Shown: one piece after another, positions 1 through 9,997 of the stretch
Layout: each line of letters starts with the position of its first letter
How positions within the stretch are numbered: position 1 is the stretch's first letter
Assembly: GCA_030425425.1 (NCBI GenBank)
Contig: JAUIAO010000023.1
Location: forward strand, 16,913-80,912
Source of the DNA: Bacteroidia bacterium
GTDB taxonomy: Bacteria > Bacteroidota > Bacteroidia > Cytophagales > Cyclobacteriaceae
Length of the DNA stretch: 64,000 bases
Direction: 5' to 3'
Program-made: the position numbers and the translations under genes
The notes under the pieces: generated by a model
Database searches by the model: none
The model's input: the letters and a program-made list of their open reading frames with translations, nothing else
What the model was told of the DNA's origin: nothing

Positions 1-1
1 G

Positions 2-952
2 ATAAAATATGGTTTTCAGCAAGCAAAAGGTCAATTAGAAATCATCATCAATGCAAAACCAATTGCTGAGTTTTTATCAGACCCAAATTACCCTGACTCA
101 CTGAAAAACAAACTACAACTCACACAAATTGTCAGGCAGTTTGCGATTGACTCATTGGGGCTTCACAATTCAGATAATTACACCAAAATGTATGATCAAA
201 AAGGTGAAGTTTTGTTGTGGAATTTATCGGCGGCCTATCCATACGAATTGAAACCGTACTATTGGACTTATCCTTTTCTTGGTAAAATGCCGTATAAAGG
301 TTTTTTTGAGATAGAAAAAGCAAAAGAAGAGGCTGAAACACTTAAAGAAGATGGACTAGATGTAAGAATCCGTGCAGTTGGCGGTTGGTCGACTCTGGGT
401 ATATTGGAAGATCCTATTTTATCTGAAATGCTCAACCGAAGTGACGGTGCCTTGGCTGAGTTGATTATACATGAATTGACGCACGCGACTATTTTCATCA
501 AAAATGAAATAGAATTTAATGAAAACCTCGCTTCTTTTATAGGGGAAAGAGGAGCTGAGCAATTTCTAATTAGTCACTTCGGAGATAGTAGCGTCAAGCA
601 TCTGGAATACATTCGATCACTCTCTGACTCTAAAAAATTTAATAAAGTGATTTTGTCAGGCACCCAATCATTAGACAGTCTTTATCACACTTTTAATGAC
701 TCAATGAGCATCCAGGAAAAAGACACTTTAAAATGGAGACAGATTAGATCGATTAGAGACAATCTGGAACTTACACCTTTTTATAATTCGCGATATAACC
801 GAGTATTTAGCAAAACCCTTCCAAATAACGCATATTTCATGGCTCTGAAAAGATATCATAGCCAGGAAGACTCTATTTCAGATCTTTATAGCCAGAGTAA
901 AAATGATCTCCTGTTATTTTTGACAGACCTGAAAAAACAACATGGAAAATGA
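2..952 (+). CDS. Predicted aminopeptidase (PF10023-like zinc aminopeptidase), 5' truncated by window edge
   Basis: The frame is open from base 2 upstream of the listed ORF; contains IIHELTHATIF (HExxH-type motif) and NENLASFIGERGAEQFL, typical of this family. Confidence 0.8.
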   Translation: MKYGFQQAKGQLEIIINAKPIAEFLSDPNYPDSLKNKLQLTQIVRQFAIDSLGLHNSDNYTKMYDQKGEVLLWNLSAAYPYELKPYYWTYPFLGKMPYKGFFEIEKAKEEAETLKEDGLDVRIRAVGGWSTLGILEDPILSEMLNRSDGALAELIIHELTHATIFIKNEIEFNENLASFIGERGAEQFLISHFGDSSVKHLEYIRSLSDSKKFNKVILSGTQSLDSLYHTFNDSMSIQEKDTLKWRQIRSIRDNLELTPFYNSRYNRVFSKTLPNNAYFMALKRYHSQEDSISDLYSQSKNDLLLFLTDLKKQHGK

Positions 953-1125
953 CTCATGTTTAACAAATTGTTACGCTTTGGCTATCGAAAGTGATTTCTC
1001 TTTAAATTTGAATAATATCGAACGAAACAAATGGGATAGGACAGAATAGCTGATTTCAAATACGATTGAAACACAACTATTTTTTTCATTTTATCAAAAC
1101 TTTAATAATTCATTAAGAGATACTG

Positions 1126-1812
1126 ATGGCTAAACACAATCAAAAAATCCTGATCGTAGATGATGAAGCTGATATTTTAGAATTACTAAAATACAACCTC
1201 GCCAAAGAAGGTTATGATGTGAAAACTGCCCAGGACGGCATCAAAGGTGTAGAAGTTGCAAAAACATTTATTCCTGACCTGATCATTCTGGACATTATGA
1301 TGCCGAAGCAGGATGGTGTGGAAACCTGCCGTCAGATACGAGAAATACCTGAATTGGTCAATTCATTTGTCATATTCCTTACAGCGAGATCAGAAGAATA
1401 TTCGGAAGTTGCAGCTTTTGACATGGGTGCAGATGATTATATCACCAAGCCTATCAAACCGAGAGCACTCGTCAGCAGAATCAATGCGCTTTTCAGAAGA
1501 GAATCCAAAAAGAAAAAAGAATCCAACCAGATCAATATCGATAATCTGGTAGTGGACAGAACAAGTTACACAGTATTTGTTGGCGACAGCAAAATCAACC
1601 TTCCCAAAAAAGAATTCGAATTACTTTACTTCCTTGCTCAAAACCCAGGCAAAGTGTTTAGCCGGGATGAATTACTTCAAAACATTTGGGGAACGGACGT
1701 ATATGTATTGGCCAGAACAGTAGATGTACACATAAGAAAAGTGCGTGAGAAAATTGGTGAAGGTTACATCTCCACTGTAAAAGGTGTAGGCTATAAGTTC
1801 GAATCCAACTAA
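1126..1812 (+). CDS. OmpR/PhoB-family DNA-binding response regulator
   Basis: Receiver domain KILIVDDEADILELL...PDLIILDIMMPKQDG...TAR...KPIKPRAL plus winged-helix C-terminus RTVDVHIRKVREKIG...GVGYKF. Confidence 0.93.
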   Translation: MAKHNQKILIVDDEADILELLKYNLAKEGYDVKTAQDGIKGVEVAKTFIPDLIILDIMMPKQDGVETCRQIREIPELVNSFVIFLTARSEEYSEVAAFDMGADDYITKPIKPRALVSRINALFRRESKKKKESNQINIDNLVVDRTSYTVFVGDSKINLPKKEFELLYFLAQNPGKVFSRDELLQNIWGTDVYVLARTVDVHIRKVREKIGEGYISTVKGVGYKFESN

Positions 1813-1824
1813 CCAGCAAAATAT

Positions 1825-2910
1825 ATGGAGATCAATTCCAGAGGGTTATCCTTAATCCTGGCAGCTATTATTGCGGTAATTACTACTGCATTTTTGATGC
1901 TGGTGCCATCAGTATTGACGAATGCACTGATCATTGCTTTTGGAATTTCTTTCTGTGCTGCTTACATCCTGATTAGGTTGGTACTGGAATTCCTGTTTTT
2001 CAGACACATCAACACTATCAACGAGGCATTAGAAGGGTTTAAGGATCAGGAATTATCTAACATCACCCACAAATCAGGTGAGATCAGCATGAACCCCCTC
2101 AAACAAATTAATAAAGCGATCACCAATTATGCTGAGGTAAAACAGCAAGAAATTCAGGAACTAAAAAGAATGGAAGCGTTTCGTAGGGAATTTATCGCAG
2201 ATATTTCTCACGAGCTTAAAACCCCGATTTTTGCCGCCCAAGGATTCGTTCACACACTCCTTGACGGAGCTGTAGAGGATAAATCCGTAAGAAGAAAATT
2301 CCTCAAAAAGGCTGCAAAGAGTCTGGATGGCCTTGATATACTGGTGCAGGATCTTCTTACGATCTCTCAGATGGAAACCGGAGAAACCAAAATGCACTTT
2401 GAGTTTTTCGATATAGTCTCTTTGATTAAAGAAGTGATTGATCAACTGGAAGGAGAAGCTGATAAGAGAAAAATCACAGTCAAACTTCACAATCCGGAAG
2501 AAAGACACTTTGTAAAAGCCGACTACCAGCGAATATACCAGGTCATGATCAATTTGATTTCAAACGGAATTAAATACACCAAAAAAGAAGGAAATGTAGA
2601 TATCCGTGTATTAGAAATCAATGGTAAAATCCAGACTTTGGTTAGTGATAATGGCAGAGGAATACCTGAAGAGGATATAAAAAGGATATTCGAGCGATTC
2701 TATAGAGTGGAAAAAAGCCGCTCCAAAGAAAAAGGAGGAACGGGGCTTGGATTATCCATTGTCAAACACATTATGGAAGGACACGGTAGCATGATCGAGG
2801 TGGAAAGTGAAGTTAAAAAAGGATCGACGTTTAGTTTTAAATTGACAAAAGGCAAACCAGTATCGCATAGATTTGTGGAAGACGAATCAGAAAGCGACGA
2901 TTATGCATAA
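1825..2910 (+). CDS. Sensor histidine kinase (PhoR-like, two N-terminal TM segments)
   Basis: HisKA motif ADISHELKTP, N box NLISNGIKYT, G boxes SDNGRGIPEEDI and GGTGLGLSIVKHI; 12 nt downstream of the response regulator. Confidence 0.93.
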   Translation: MEINSRGLSLILAAIIAVITTAFLMLVPSVLTNALIIAFGISFCAAYILIRLVLEFLFFRHINTINEALEGFKDQELSNITHKSGEISMNPLKQINKAITNYAEVKQQEIQELKRMEAFRREFIADISHELKTPIFAAQGFVHTLLDGAVEDKSVRRKFLKKAAKSLDGLDILVQDLLTISQMETGETKMHFEFFDIVSLIKEVIDQLEGEADKRKITVKLHNPEERHFVKADYQRIYQVMINLISNGIKYTKKEGNVDIRVLEINGKIQTLVSDNGRGIPEEDIKRIFERFYRVEKSRSKEKGGTGLGLSIVKHIMEGHGSMIEVESEVKKGSTFSFKLTKGKPVSHRFVEDESESDDYA

Positions 2911-3631
2911 GTATTTAAAGGGTCTTACCTTCGAAGATATCATCTTACACGAAGATGAAGATTACATTGTGATCAATAAGCCACCTTATCTATCTACTTT
3001 AGAAGACCGAAATGACCCTCTGAACGTACTACAACTTGCGAAATCTTACCATGAAGAAGCGCAGGTCTGTCATCGTTTAGACAAGGAAACTTCAGGGATT
3101 CTAGTTATTGCTAAACATCAAGAAGCATACAGGCATTTCTCAATTTTATTGGAAAAAAGGCAGGTCAAGAAAGTGTACCATGCTGTAGTAGCTGGCATTC
3201 ATGAGTTTGATAATGTATCCGCAGATCAACCGATTCATTCTACCAATTCCAAATCAAGAATTGATTTCAGGGAAGGAAAACCATCATTGACGTTACTTAG
3301 TACTCTGGAAACATTCAAGCATCACACTTTAGTAAAGTGTTTTCCGGTAACAGGAAGGCTACATCAGATCAGGGTACACCTTGCACATCAGAGAACACCG
3401 ATTATTTGTGACCCGGTCTATGGTGGAGAATACATTTATCTATCCGATTTGAAGAGAAATTTCAATCTATCCAAAGATGTAGAGCAGGAAAAACCAATCA
3501 TACCTAGAGTAGCACTTCATGCACATAACTTAGCCTTCTACACCTTAAACTCAGAAGAGACACTGGAAATATCCGCACCTTATCCAAAAGACTATGCTGT
3601 GCTAATCAAACAGCTACGTAAATACCTGTAA
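2903..3631 (+). CDS. RluA-family pseudouridine synthase
   Basis: HRLDKETSGILVIAK catalytic motif and GRLHQIRVHLAH; ATG at 2903 overlaps the histidine kinase stop by 8 nt. Confidence 0.88.
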   Translation: MHKYLKGLTFEDIILHEDEDYIVINKPPYLSTLEDRNDPLNVLQLAKSYHEEAQVCHRLDKETSGILVIAKHQEAYRHFSILLEKRQVKKVYHAVVAGIHEFDNVSADQPIHSTNSKSRIDFREGKPSLTLLSTLETFKHHTLVKCFPVTGRLHQIRVHLAHQRTPIICDPVYGGEYIYLSDLKRNFNLSKDVEQEKPIIPRVALHAHNLAFYTLNSEETLEISAPYPKDYAVLIKQLRKYL

Positions 3632-3673
3632 ATTAATTCAATAGACTTGTTTGCTTTTACAAAATTAAACTTC

Positions 3674-3681
3674 TATTTTTG
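3674..3681 (+). promoter_or_regulatory. Bacteroidota-type -7 element TATTTTTG upstream of rplM
   Basis: Matches TAnnTTTG; TTG/TTTG at 3647-3653 lies at a plausible -33 distance. Confidence 0.5.
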
Positions 3682-3732
3682 TGTCCCTTTTCTGAGGGCG
3701 AACCATTAAGTTCATTTAAAACGCATAAAAAA

Positions 3733-4176
3733 TTGGATACTTTAAGCTATAAAACAGTATCGCTGAACAAAGCAACAGTTGACAAAAACTGGGTCATCGT
3801 AGATGTCGAAGGCCTCGTTTTGGGTAGAGCAGCAAGTGAAGTTGCTAAGATTATCAGAGGAAAGAACAAGCCAGGATACACTCCACATGTTGATTGTGGT
3901 GACAATGTAATCGTGATTAATGCTGAAAAAATCAGATTGACAGGTAATAAGTGGTCTGAGAAGCAGTATATCCGTCACACAGGCTACCCTGGAGGACAGA
4001 GATTCCAGACTCCTCAAGAAGCGAAAGCTAAAAACGCATCATTACTCGTAGAAAGAGCAGTAAAAGGAATGTTGCCAAAGAACAAACTAGGCAGCCAACT
4101 TTTCAAGAATTTATATGTGTATTCAGGATCAGAGCATCCACATGAAGCACAACAACCAAAAGAAGTAAAACTTTAA
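3733..4176 (+). CDS. rplM: 50S ribosomal protein L13
   Basis: WVIVDVEGLVLGRAASEVAKIIRGK...YTPHVDCGDNVIVINAEKI; a TTG start at 3733 gives the usual N-terminus (DTLSYKT). Confidence 0.95.
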   Translation: MDTLSYKTVSLNKATVDKNWVIVDVEGLVLGRAASEVAKIIRGKNKPGYTPHVDCGDNVIVINAEKIRLTGNKWSEKQYIRHTGYPGGQRFQTPQEAKAKNASLLVERAVKGMLPKNKLGSQLFKNLYVYSGSEHPHEAQQPKEVKL

Positions 4177-4184
4177 GCACCTAA

Positions 4185-4571
4185 ATGGAAATTATTAACA
4201 CCATAGGAAGAAGGAAGACCTCTGTAGCCAGAGTATATCTTCAGAGCGGCAAAGGCACAATCAACGTCAATGACAAGGAATTGGCCACCTACTTTCCTTC
4301 TGAAATTTTACAGACCATCGTTAAGCAGCCTATAGTAGCGCTAGATCAGGATGGTAATTTTGATATCAAAGTAAACGTAGATGGAGGCGGACCAAAAGGT
4401 CAGGCTGAAGCTGTACGACTTGCTATTTCAAGAGCTCTTGTGGAACTTGATGGAGAAAATAAACCGACTTTGAAAAAAGAAGGCTTTATGACAAGAGACC
4501 CTAGAATGGTAGAACGTAAGAAGTACGGTCGTAGAAAAGCAAGAAGAAGATTCCAATTCAGTAAACGTTAA
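4185..4571 (+). CDS. rpsI: 30S ribosomal protein S9
   Basis: GRRKTSVARVYL...GGGPKGQAEAVRLAISRAL...KKYGRRKARRRFQFSKR. Confidence 0.98.
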   Translation: MEIINTIGRRKTSVARVYLQSGKGTINVNDKELATYFPSEILQTIVKQPIVALDQDGNFDIKVNVDGGGPKGQAEAVRLAISRALVELDGENKPTLKKEGFMTRDPRMVERKKYGRRKARRRFQFSKR

Positions 4572-4580
4572 GATATCATC

Positions 4581-5342
4581 ATGCAAAAATTAGAATACAA
4601 AGACTTATTAGATGCAGGAGTGCACTTTGGTCACTTGACCCGAAAGTGGAATCCACAGATGGCGCCATATATATTCATGGAGCGCAATGGCATACATATC
4701 ATAGATTTGAATAAAACACTTTCTTCTCTTGATCAGGCAGCTAGCGCAATGCAATCTGTAGTAAGATCTGGAAGAAAAGTAATGTTCGTTGCTACAAAGA
4801 AGCAAGCTAAAGAAGTGGTAGAAACAGCAGCTGGCAAGCTGAACATGCCTTTCGTTACAGAAAGATGGTTAGGTGGAATGCTAACTAACTTTGCCACAAT
4901 CAGAAAATCTTTGAAGAAAATGGCTGGTATAGATAAACTCATGAAAGATGAGGCATATCTAAACCTTGCTAAAAGAGAGCGTCTGATGATCAGCCGTGAA
5001 AAAGATAAACTTGAAAGAGTTCTTGGAGGTATTGCTGACTTGAACAGACTGCCAGCAGCCCTTTTTGTGATTGATATCAAAAGAGAGCATATCGCAGTTT
5101 CAGAAGCTCAGAAATTGAATATCCCAGTTTTCGCATTGGTGGATACTAACTCTGATCCTACTCAGGTTGATTTCCCGATACCTGGTAATGATGATGCATG
5201 GAAGTCTATCAATCTAATCACCAACTACATCGCGCAGGCTATCGAAGAAGGGTTGGCTGAAAGAAAGAAAGACAAGGAAGACGCGAAACTGAAGGAAGAA
5301 GAAGAAGCAAAGATTAAAGCTGACCAACAACAGGAAGCATAA
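4581..5342 (+). CDS. rpsB: 30S ribosomal protein S2
   Basis: LLDAGVHFGHLTRKWNPQMAPYIF...TERWLGGMLTNF...FALVDTNSDP. Confidence 0.98.
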   Translation: MQKLEYKDLLDAGVHFGHLTRKWNPQMAPYIFMERNGIHIIDLNKTLSSLDQAASAMQSVVRSGRKVMFVATKKQAKEVVETAAGKLNMPFVTERWLGGMLTNFATIRKSLKKMAGIDKLMKDEAYLNLAKRERLMISREKDKLERVLGGIADLNRLPAALFVIDIKREHIAVSEAQKLNIPVFALVDTNSDPTQVDFPIPGNDDAWKSINLITNYIAQAIEEGLAERKKDKEDAKLKEEEEAKIKADQQQEA

Positions 5343-5457
5343 AATCATATGAAATAAGTTAAATGCTCAACTTAATTATTGACCTACCCATATGGGACTG
5401 ATCAAAATGAGAAGCATTCAGCTGATTTCAGCAATATTCAAAAAATGAAATAATCAT

Positions 5458-5509
5458 AAAAAATTGAACATTGATCCGACAGTTTCGGGTAGATGTTCAA
5501 TTTTTTTTT
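5458..5509 (+). terminator. Hairpin plus T-tract between rpsB and tsf
   Basis: AAATTGAACAT (5461-5471) pairs with ATGTTCAATTT (from 5493); an inner CCGA/TCGG stem and a run of nine T follow. Confidence 0.7.
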
Positions 5510-5540
5510 ACGCATTCATAAATATCAAACACGCAATAAA

Positions 5541-6371
5541 ATGGCTATTACTGCTAAAGACGTAAACAAACTAAGACAGATGACAGGTGCAGGAATGATG
5601 GACTGCAAGAAAGCACTTGTTGAAGCTGATGGTGATTTTGATAAGGCTATCGAACACCTAAGAAAAAAAGGTCAGAAAGTATCTGCAAGCAGAGCTGACA
5701 GAGAAACTACTGAAGGTGTAGTAATCACCAGAACAAGTGATGACAACTCTAAAGGTGTAGCGATCGCTTTGACTTGTGAGACTGACTTTGTTGCTAAAAA
5801 TGAGGATTTCGTTGCACTGGCAAATCAGGCAGCAGATTTAGCATTTGAAAATTCTCCAGCAGACATTGATGCTTTAAAAGCTCTTAGCGTTGGAGAAATC
5901 ACTTTGGGTGAAAAAATCATCGAAGCTACAGGTAAGATTGGTGAGAAAATAGAAATCAAAGTTTATGCTGAGCTAGAAGGTGAAGCTGTAGTTCCTTACA
6001 TCCACTCTAATGGAAAATTGGCAGTGATGGTAGCACTTAAAAACGTAGGTGGTGCTGATGTGGAAGCGGCTGGTAAAGACGTAGCTATGCAGATCGCTGC
6101 TATGAACCCTGTGGCTGTAGATAAGGACGGTGTAGATCCTTCTGTGGTCGAAAAAGAAATCGAGATCGGTAAGGAGCAGGCAAGACAAGAAGGTAAGCCA
6201 GAGCAAATTCTTGAGAAAATTGCTCAGGGTAAACTTCAGAAGTTCTTCAAAGACAATACGCTATTGAGCCAGGCTTTCGTAAAAGACAGCTCTATGAACA
6301 TTCAGCAATATCTGGATAGCGTAAGTAAAGGATTGACAGTATCAGATTTCAAAAGAATATCTATCGGATAA
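5541..6371 (+). CDS. tsf: Translation elongation factor Ts
   Basis: MAITAKDVNKLRQMTGAGMMDCKKALVEADGDFDKAIEHLRKKG; true start at 5541 rather than ORF start 5493, which lies in the terminator hairpin. Confidence 0.97.
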   Translation: MAITAKDVNKLRQMTGAGMMDCKKALVEADGDFDKAIEHLRKKGQKVSASRADRETTEGVVITRTSDDNSKGVAIALTCETDFVAKNEDFVALANQAADLAFENSPADIDALKALSVGEITLGEKIIEATGKIGEKIEIKVYAELEGEAVVPYIHSNGKLAVMVALKNVGGADVEAAGKDVAMQIAAMNPVAVDKDGVDPSVVEKEIEIGKEQARQEGKPEQILEKIAQGKLQKFFKDNTLLSQAFVKDSSMNIQQYLDSVSKGLTVSDFKRISIG

Positions 6372-6388
6372 TCTTTCAATAAAATCAA

Positions 6389-6420
6389 ACAAAAAAGGTG
6401 CTTGAAAGCACCTTTTTTTG
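6389..6420. terminator. Bidirectional intrinsic terminator
   Basis: AAAAAAGGTGCTT-GAA-AGCACCTTTTTTT. Confidence 0.85.
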
Positions 6421-6425
6421 TTTCA

Positions 6426-7478
6426 TCACTTTAGGTTTTTCCAGTACCAGTCCACAGCGATCTTCAGGCCTTCCTCCACTGAATACTGAGGGTCATATCC
6501 AAACAACATTTTTCCTTTTTCTATTGACGCCTGAGAATGAGGAATATCACCAGCCCTGTTCGGCCCAAACTTGATCTCTACTTCTGAAATTTCCGGATCG
6601 TACTTTGCAAGATTGGTTTTCAGGTAATTAACAAGCTCCACAAGGTTCGTTCGACCTCCAAAGGCCACATTTATAACTTCTGATATCACATCTAATTCCT
6701 CAGGTTTAAGGCCGTGCTGCTGATAATACTCTAACCGTGCCGCTTTAAGTTGATCAGAAGATGCCAGACATGCCACCTGATTGGCATGAAGTACATTGTC
6801 AATGTACGTAAAATCGCGACTGTAAGAACCATCTCCATTAATCACTGGGGATTCGTGGTTGATGAGCTGAATCACAAATTTGGGAATTACAGCAGCATAC
6901 GCGCCATTAGGACTCTGACGTCTACCGAAAACATTGAAATACCTCAGACCAACCGTCTCTATCCCATAAGATGCTGAAAAATTTTTGGCAAAAAGTTCAT
7001 CAACATATTTGGTAATTGCATAAGGCGATAATGGGTTGCCTATGATATGCTCCTGCTTTGGTAAATCCGGATGATCTCCGTAAGTTGAGGAACTGGCAGC
7101 ATAAACAAAGCGCTTCACCTTAGCCTGCACTGATGCAAATAACATATTCACAAACCCTCCAATATTCACATCTGTAGTAGTCATCGGGTCTTTCAATGAT
7201 CGCGGGACAGACCCTAATGCTGCCTGATGCAGCACATACTCTATTCCCTCTGTAGACTGCTCACAAGTCTTATAATCTCGAATATCGCCTTCTATGAACT
7301 GAAAGCTCGGATGTTCCATTAAATGTTCCAGGTTAGACCTCATTCCCGTGGACAGGTTATCTAAGCACCTCACTTGGTTACCCTGCTCCAGAAGTTGTTC
7401 GCAAAGATTACTACCAATGAATCCTGCTCCCCCAGTCACCAAAACCTTGGAATTCTTCAAAATCGCCTGTTCTTTCAC
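6426..7478 (-). CDS. NAD-dependent sugar-nucleotide epimerase/dehydratase (SDR; UDP-GlcNAc C4-epimerase-like)
   Basis: VLVTGGAGFIGSNLCEQLL Rossmann motif; YAITKYVDE (YxxxK); RYFNVFGRRQSPNGAYAAVIPKF. Confidence 0.88.
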   Translation of the reverse strand: MKEQAILKNSKVLVTGGAGFIGSNLCEQLLEQGNQVRCLDNLSTGMRSNLEHLMEHPSFQFIEGDIRDYKTCEQSTEGIEYVLHQAALGSVPRSLKDPMTTTDVNIGGFVNMLFASVQAKVKRFVYAASSSTYGDHPDLPKQEHIIGNPLSPYAITKYVDELFAKNFSASYGIETVGLRYFNVFGRRQSPNGAYAAVIPKFVIQLINHESPVINGDGSYSRDFTYIDNVLHANQVACLASSDQLKAARLEYYQQHGLKPEELDVISEVINVAFGGRTNLVELVNYLKTNLAKYDPEISEVEIKFGPNRAGDIPHSQASIEKGKMLFGYDPQYSVEEGLKIAVDWYWKNLK

Positions 7479-7520
7479 AATTATTTTTTTGATCGAAAGA
7501 TAAAAGAAGTGGTTTTGGTA

Positions 7521-9245
7521 TCAAACCAAATGCTTATCTATTGATGATTGTAATGTCTCTAAGTTGAGAGGCTTAGTAATGAACCCTTTCATACCAGCAC
7601 TGAGACAATTTTCCATTTCGCTTTGTGTAGCATTGGCCGTGATAGCCAAAATGACTGGTGGTGTATTGGATAGCTCTAATATCTCTATAGCTGCCTGCAC
7701 ACCATCTTTTTTGGGCATTCTCAGATCCATCAATACAAAATCATAGTGCTCGGACAATGCCTTTTCTACGGCCCGTTCACCATCACTAACTACCGTAATG
7801 TGCTCCACACCAATATTCTTTAGCATCTTAGCAATCACTAGTTGATTCATTTCCTGATCCTCAGCTATCAACACTGAGATTTTTGAATAGGACTTTTCTA
7901 CCAATGATGTATCTAAAAATTCTGAATATTCCTGGATTGGCTCATATGGAACCTCAAAGAAAAACGAACTACCTGCCTGAGAAGTGTTTTTCAAACCAAT
8001 CCGGCCATTCATAGCTTCAATCACTTTTTTACAAATACTTAGGCCAAGGCCCATTCCGTTTTTACCTAGATTAGGTGTTCTTTGGAAAGTATCAAAAACG
8101 GCACTCTGCATTTCATCAGGAATTCCTATCCCGGTATCATTAACGGAAACTCTAATATCAACCTGATTCTCAGAAAGATTGATCAACTCTGTCTGCACAT
8201 TGATTGATCCCTCCTCCGTAAACTTTACAGCATTATTAATGAGATTGATTAATACCTGACGTGTCCTGATCATATCACCATTCACAAATGCAGGAATTCG
8301 CTCATCATGATTGAAATGAATAGATACATTACCCTCTTTCAATGCGACCTTTGGAATAAAGAACTGAATCACGTTGGTAATAACCTCCTTCAAATTCATT
8401 CTACTCTTCTGAATCAGAATTCCTGACTCATTAATCAGAGAAATATCCAACAAATCAGAAATCAACCCATTAAGTACATCTCCTGAGTAACTTAGGTCTT
8501 TCACTAACTGAGCCTGCTCTTCATTCAGACCAGTCGTTTGAAGCAATTCCAGATTGCCCATAATTCCATTCAGAGGAGTACGGATCTCATGGCTGACGCT
8601 TGATAGAAATACAGCTTTCGCCTTATCAGAAGCTTCTGCTCTGAGCTTTTCATCTTTCAGAGTTTGATTCAGCTTCTGAAGCTTGCTTCTATCCTTTGCG
8701 TATTCTGTTTTGTAGAAATATAAGGTTAATGCCAATACCAGTAACATGACAGTGTTGGACACAGTAATGTCAAGTATCCACGAACTATAATCTGTATATC
8801 GAGCGGATATTTCAGGATTCAAATACTCATAGCTGGAAAATCCTAAGAAAATCGCAAGGGCTAACACAATAACCTTTCTGAAGTCCATTACCCTAAGCAC
8901 CAGTAACCCGGAAATGAAAATAAGCACAAAAATATTCGTAACTGCCCCTAATGTGCCCCCGGAAGGAAACCATGCTAATGCCAACAAAAAAAACTCAGTC
9001 ACATAATAGGAAATCAAAAGCCACCTCTTAGTAGACCACTTAAGGTAAAGCAAGTAAAAAGAAGCATATATGACAGCCGCAGATCCGTAAATCAACTGAA
9101 CCGGCCAATCATAGCCGTAAAAAAAACCGTAGATCGTATAGAATACAGGAATGATCACTGTTAGCATCAAGGTAATTTCGAACAATCTCGTTTCTACCTC
9201 CGCTTTGTGACGTAATGCTGGAAAAACTTTATCTAATATATTCAC
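7521..9245 (-). CDS. Membrane-bound hybrid sensor histidine kinase/response regulator
   Basis: Multiple N-terminal TM helices; SSVSHEIRTPLNGIMG; GMGLGLSICKKV; C-terminal receiver SVLIAEDQEMNQLV...DFVLMDLRMPKKDG. Confidence 0.92.
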   Translation of the reverse strand: MNILDKVFPALRHKAEVETRLFEITLMLTVIIPVFYTIYGFFYGYDWPVQLIYGSAAVIYASFYLLYLKWSTKRWLLISYYVTEFFLLALAWFPSGGTLGAVTNIFVLIFISGLLVLRVMDFRKVIVLALAIFLGFSSYEYLNPEISARYTDYSSWILDITVSNTVMLLVLALTLYFYKTEYAKDRSKLQKLNQTLKDEKLRAEASDKAKAVFLSSVSHEIRTPLNGIMGNLELLQTTGLNEEQAQLVKDLSYSGDVLNGLISDLLDISLINESGILIQKSRMNLKEVITNVIQFFIPKVALKEGNVSIHFNHDERIPAFVNGDMIRTRQVLINLINNAVKFTEEGSINVQTELINLSENQVDIRVSVNDTGIGIPDEMQSAVFDTFQRTPNLGKNGMGLGLSICKKVIEAMNGRIGLKNTSQAGSSFFFEVPYEPIQEYSEFLDTSLVEKSYSKISVLIAEDQEMNQLVIAKMLKNIGVEHITVVSDGERAVEKALSEHYDFVLMDLRMPKKDGVQAAIEILELSNTPPVILAITANATQSEMENCLSAGMKGFITKPLNLETLQSSIDKHLV

Positions 9246-9534
9246 CGAGAGTACACCCTATAATAAGATTTTTAAACTTAATGACTTCCCGCATTTCACA
9301 GATACTATTTTAGATGAGTCTTGCGTTTGGTTCGATTAAAATAAACTGATATCTAAATAAAAGGGCTGGAGAATCTGGAGCATTACCGTACACATATCCG
9401 TCTAGCAGTGATCGAAAACGAACATTTCAAAAATAACATTTATCAAAACGTGTTGTAAAACACTGTGTATCTACCAGTTACAACTTATGGCACGCTGATT
9501 GCTAAATTCAAATGAAACTACCTAATAGATACTA

Positions 9535-9795
9535 ATGAGAAAGGGAAACATTAAAACAATCATCATACTTCTTGGAATCGTGGTAGCCATACTTATGACT
9601 ATTAAAAGTCCGTTTTTTAGTGCTGAAGCGATGTACACAAACCTTCAGAAATCTAATAATCTGGTGGAAGTACCGGAACAACAAGATCACAAAAAAGAGA
9701 AAGCATCTGGCGGATCTAATTCGTCAAGATTTAACTCTGGCACTCGATTATTGCATGTATTTACTAAAAATCTTCCATATTTAAATAACAAATAA
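9535..9795 (+). CDS. Small hypothetical protein with N-terminal TM segment
   Basis: ATG start, hydrophobic [14 protein letters not shown] stretch; immediately precedes the PspC-domain gene. Confidence 0.45.
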   Translation: MRKGNIKTIIILLGIVVAILMTIKSPFFSAEAMYTNLQKSNNLVEVPEQQDHKKEKASGGSNSSRFNSGTRLLHVFTKNLPYLNNK

Positions 9796-9796
9796 A

Positions 9797-9997
9797 ATGA
9801 CTGACATGGCAAACAGACTTTTTAGAACCAGAAGAGATTCAATCTTGGGTGGTGTATGCGGTGGTCTCGCAAAGTATTTTGATTTAGATCCAACACTGGT
9901 ACGCATCGGATATATCCTTATTTCAGTATTGAGTGCAGCTTTCCCGGGCTTTTTGGTCTATATCATTTTATGGGTTGTTATCCCGGAAGAGTACTAA
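9797..9997 (+). CDS. PspC domain-containing protein
   Basis: [38 protein letters not shown]...[11 protein letters not shown]; alternative ATG at 9806. Confidence 0.92.
   Translation: MTDMANRLFRTRRDSILGGVCGGLAKYFDLDPTLVRIGYILISVLSAAFPGFLVYIILWVVIPEEY

Noticed and set aside
2161-2508. 115-aa minus-strand ORF
   Set aside because: Antisense to the histidine kinase; no domain.
5493-5540. Extended N-terminus of tsf (MFNFFLRIHKYQTRNK)
   Set aside because: It lies in a terminator hairpin; the conserved EF-Ts N-terminus starts at 5541.
9315-9345. GGTTCGATT sequence resembling a tRNA T-loop
   Set aside because: No matching acceptor stem, D-arm or anticodon arm around it.
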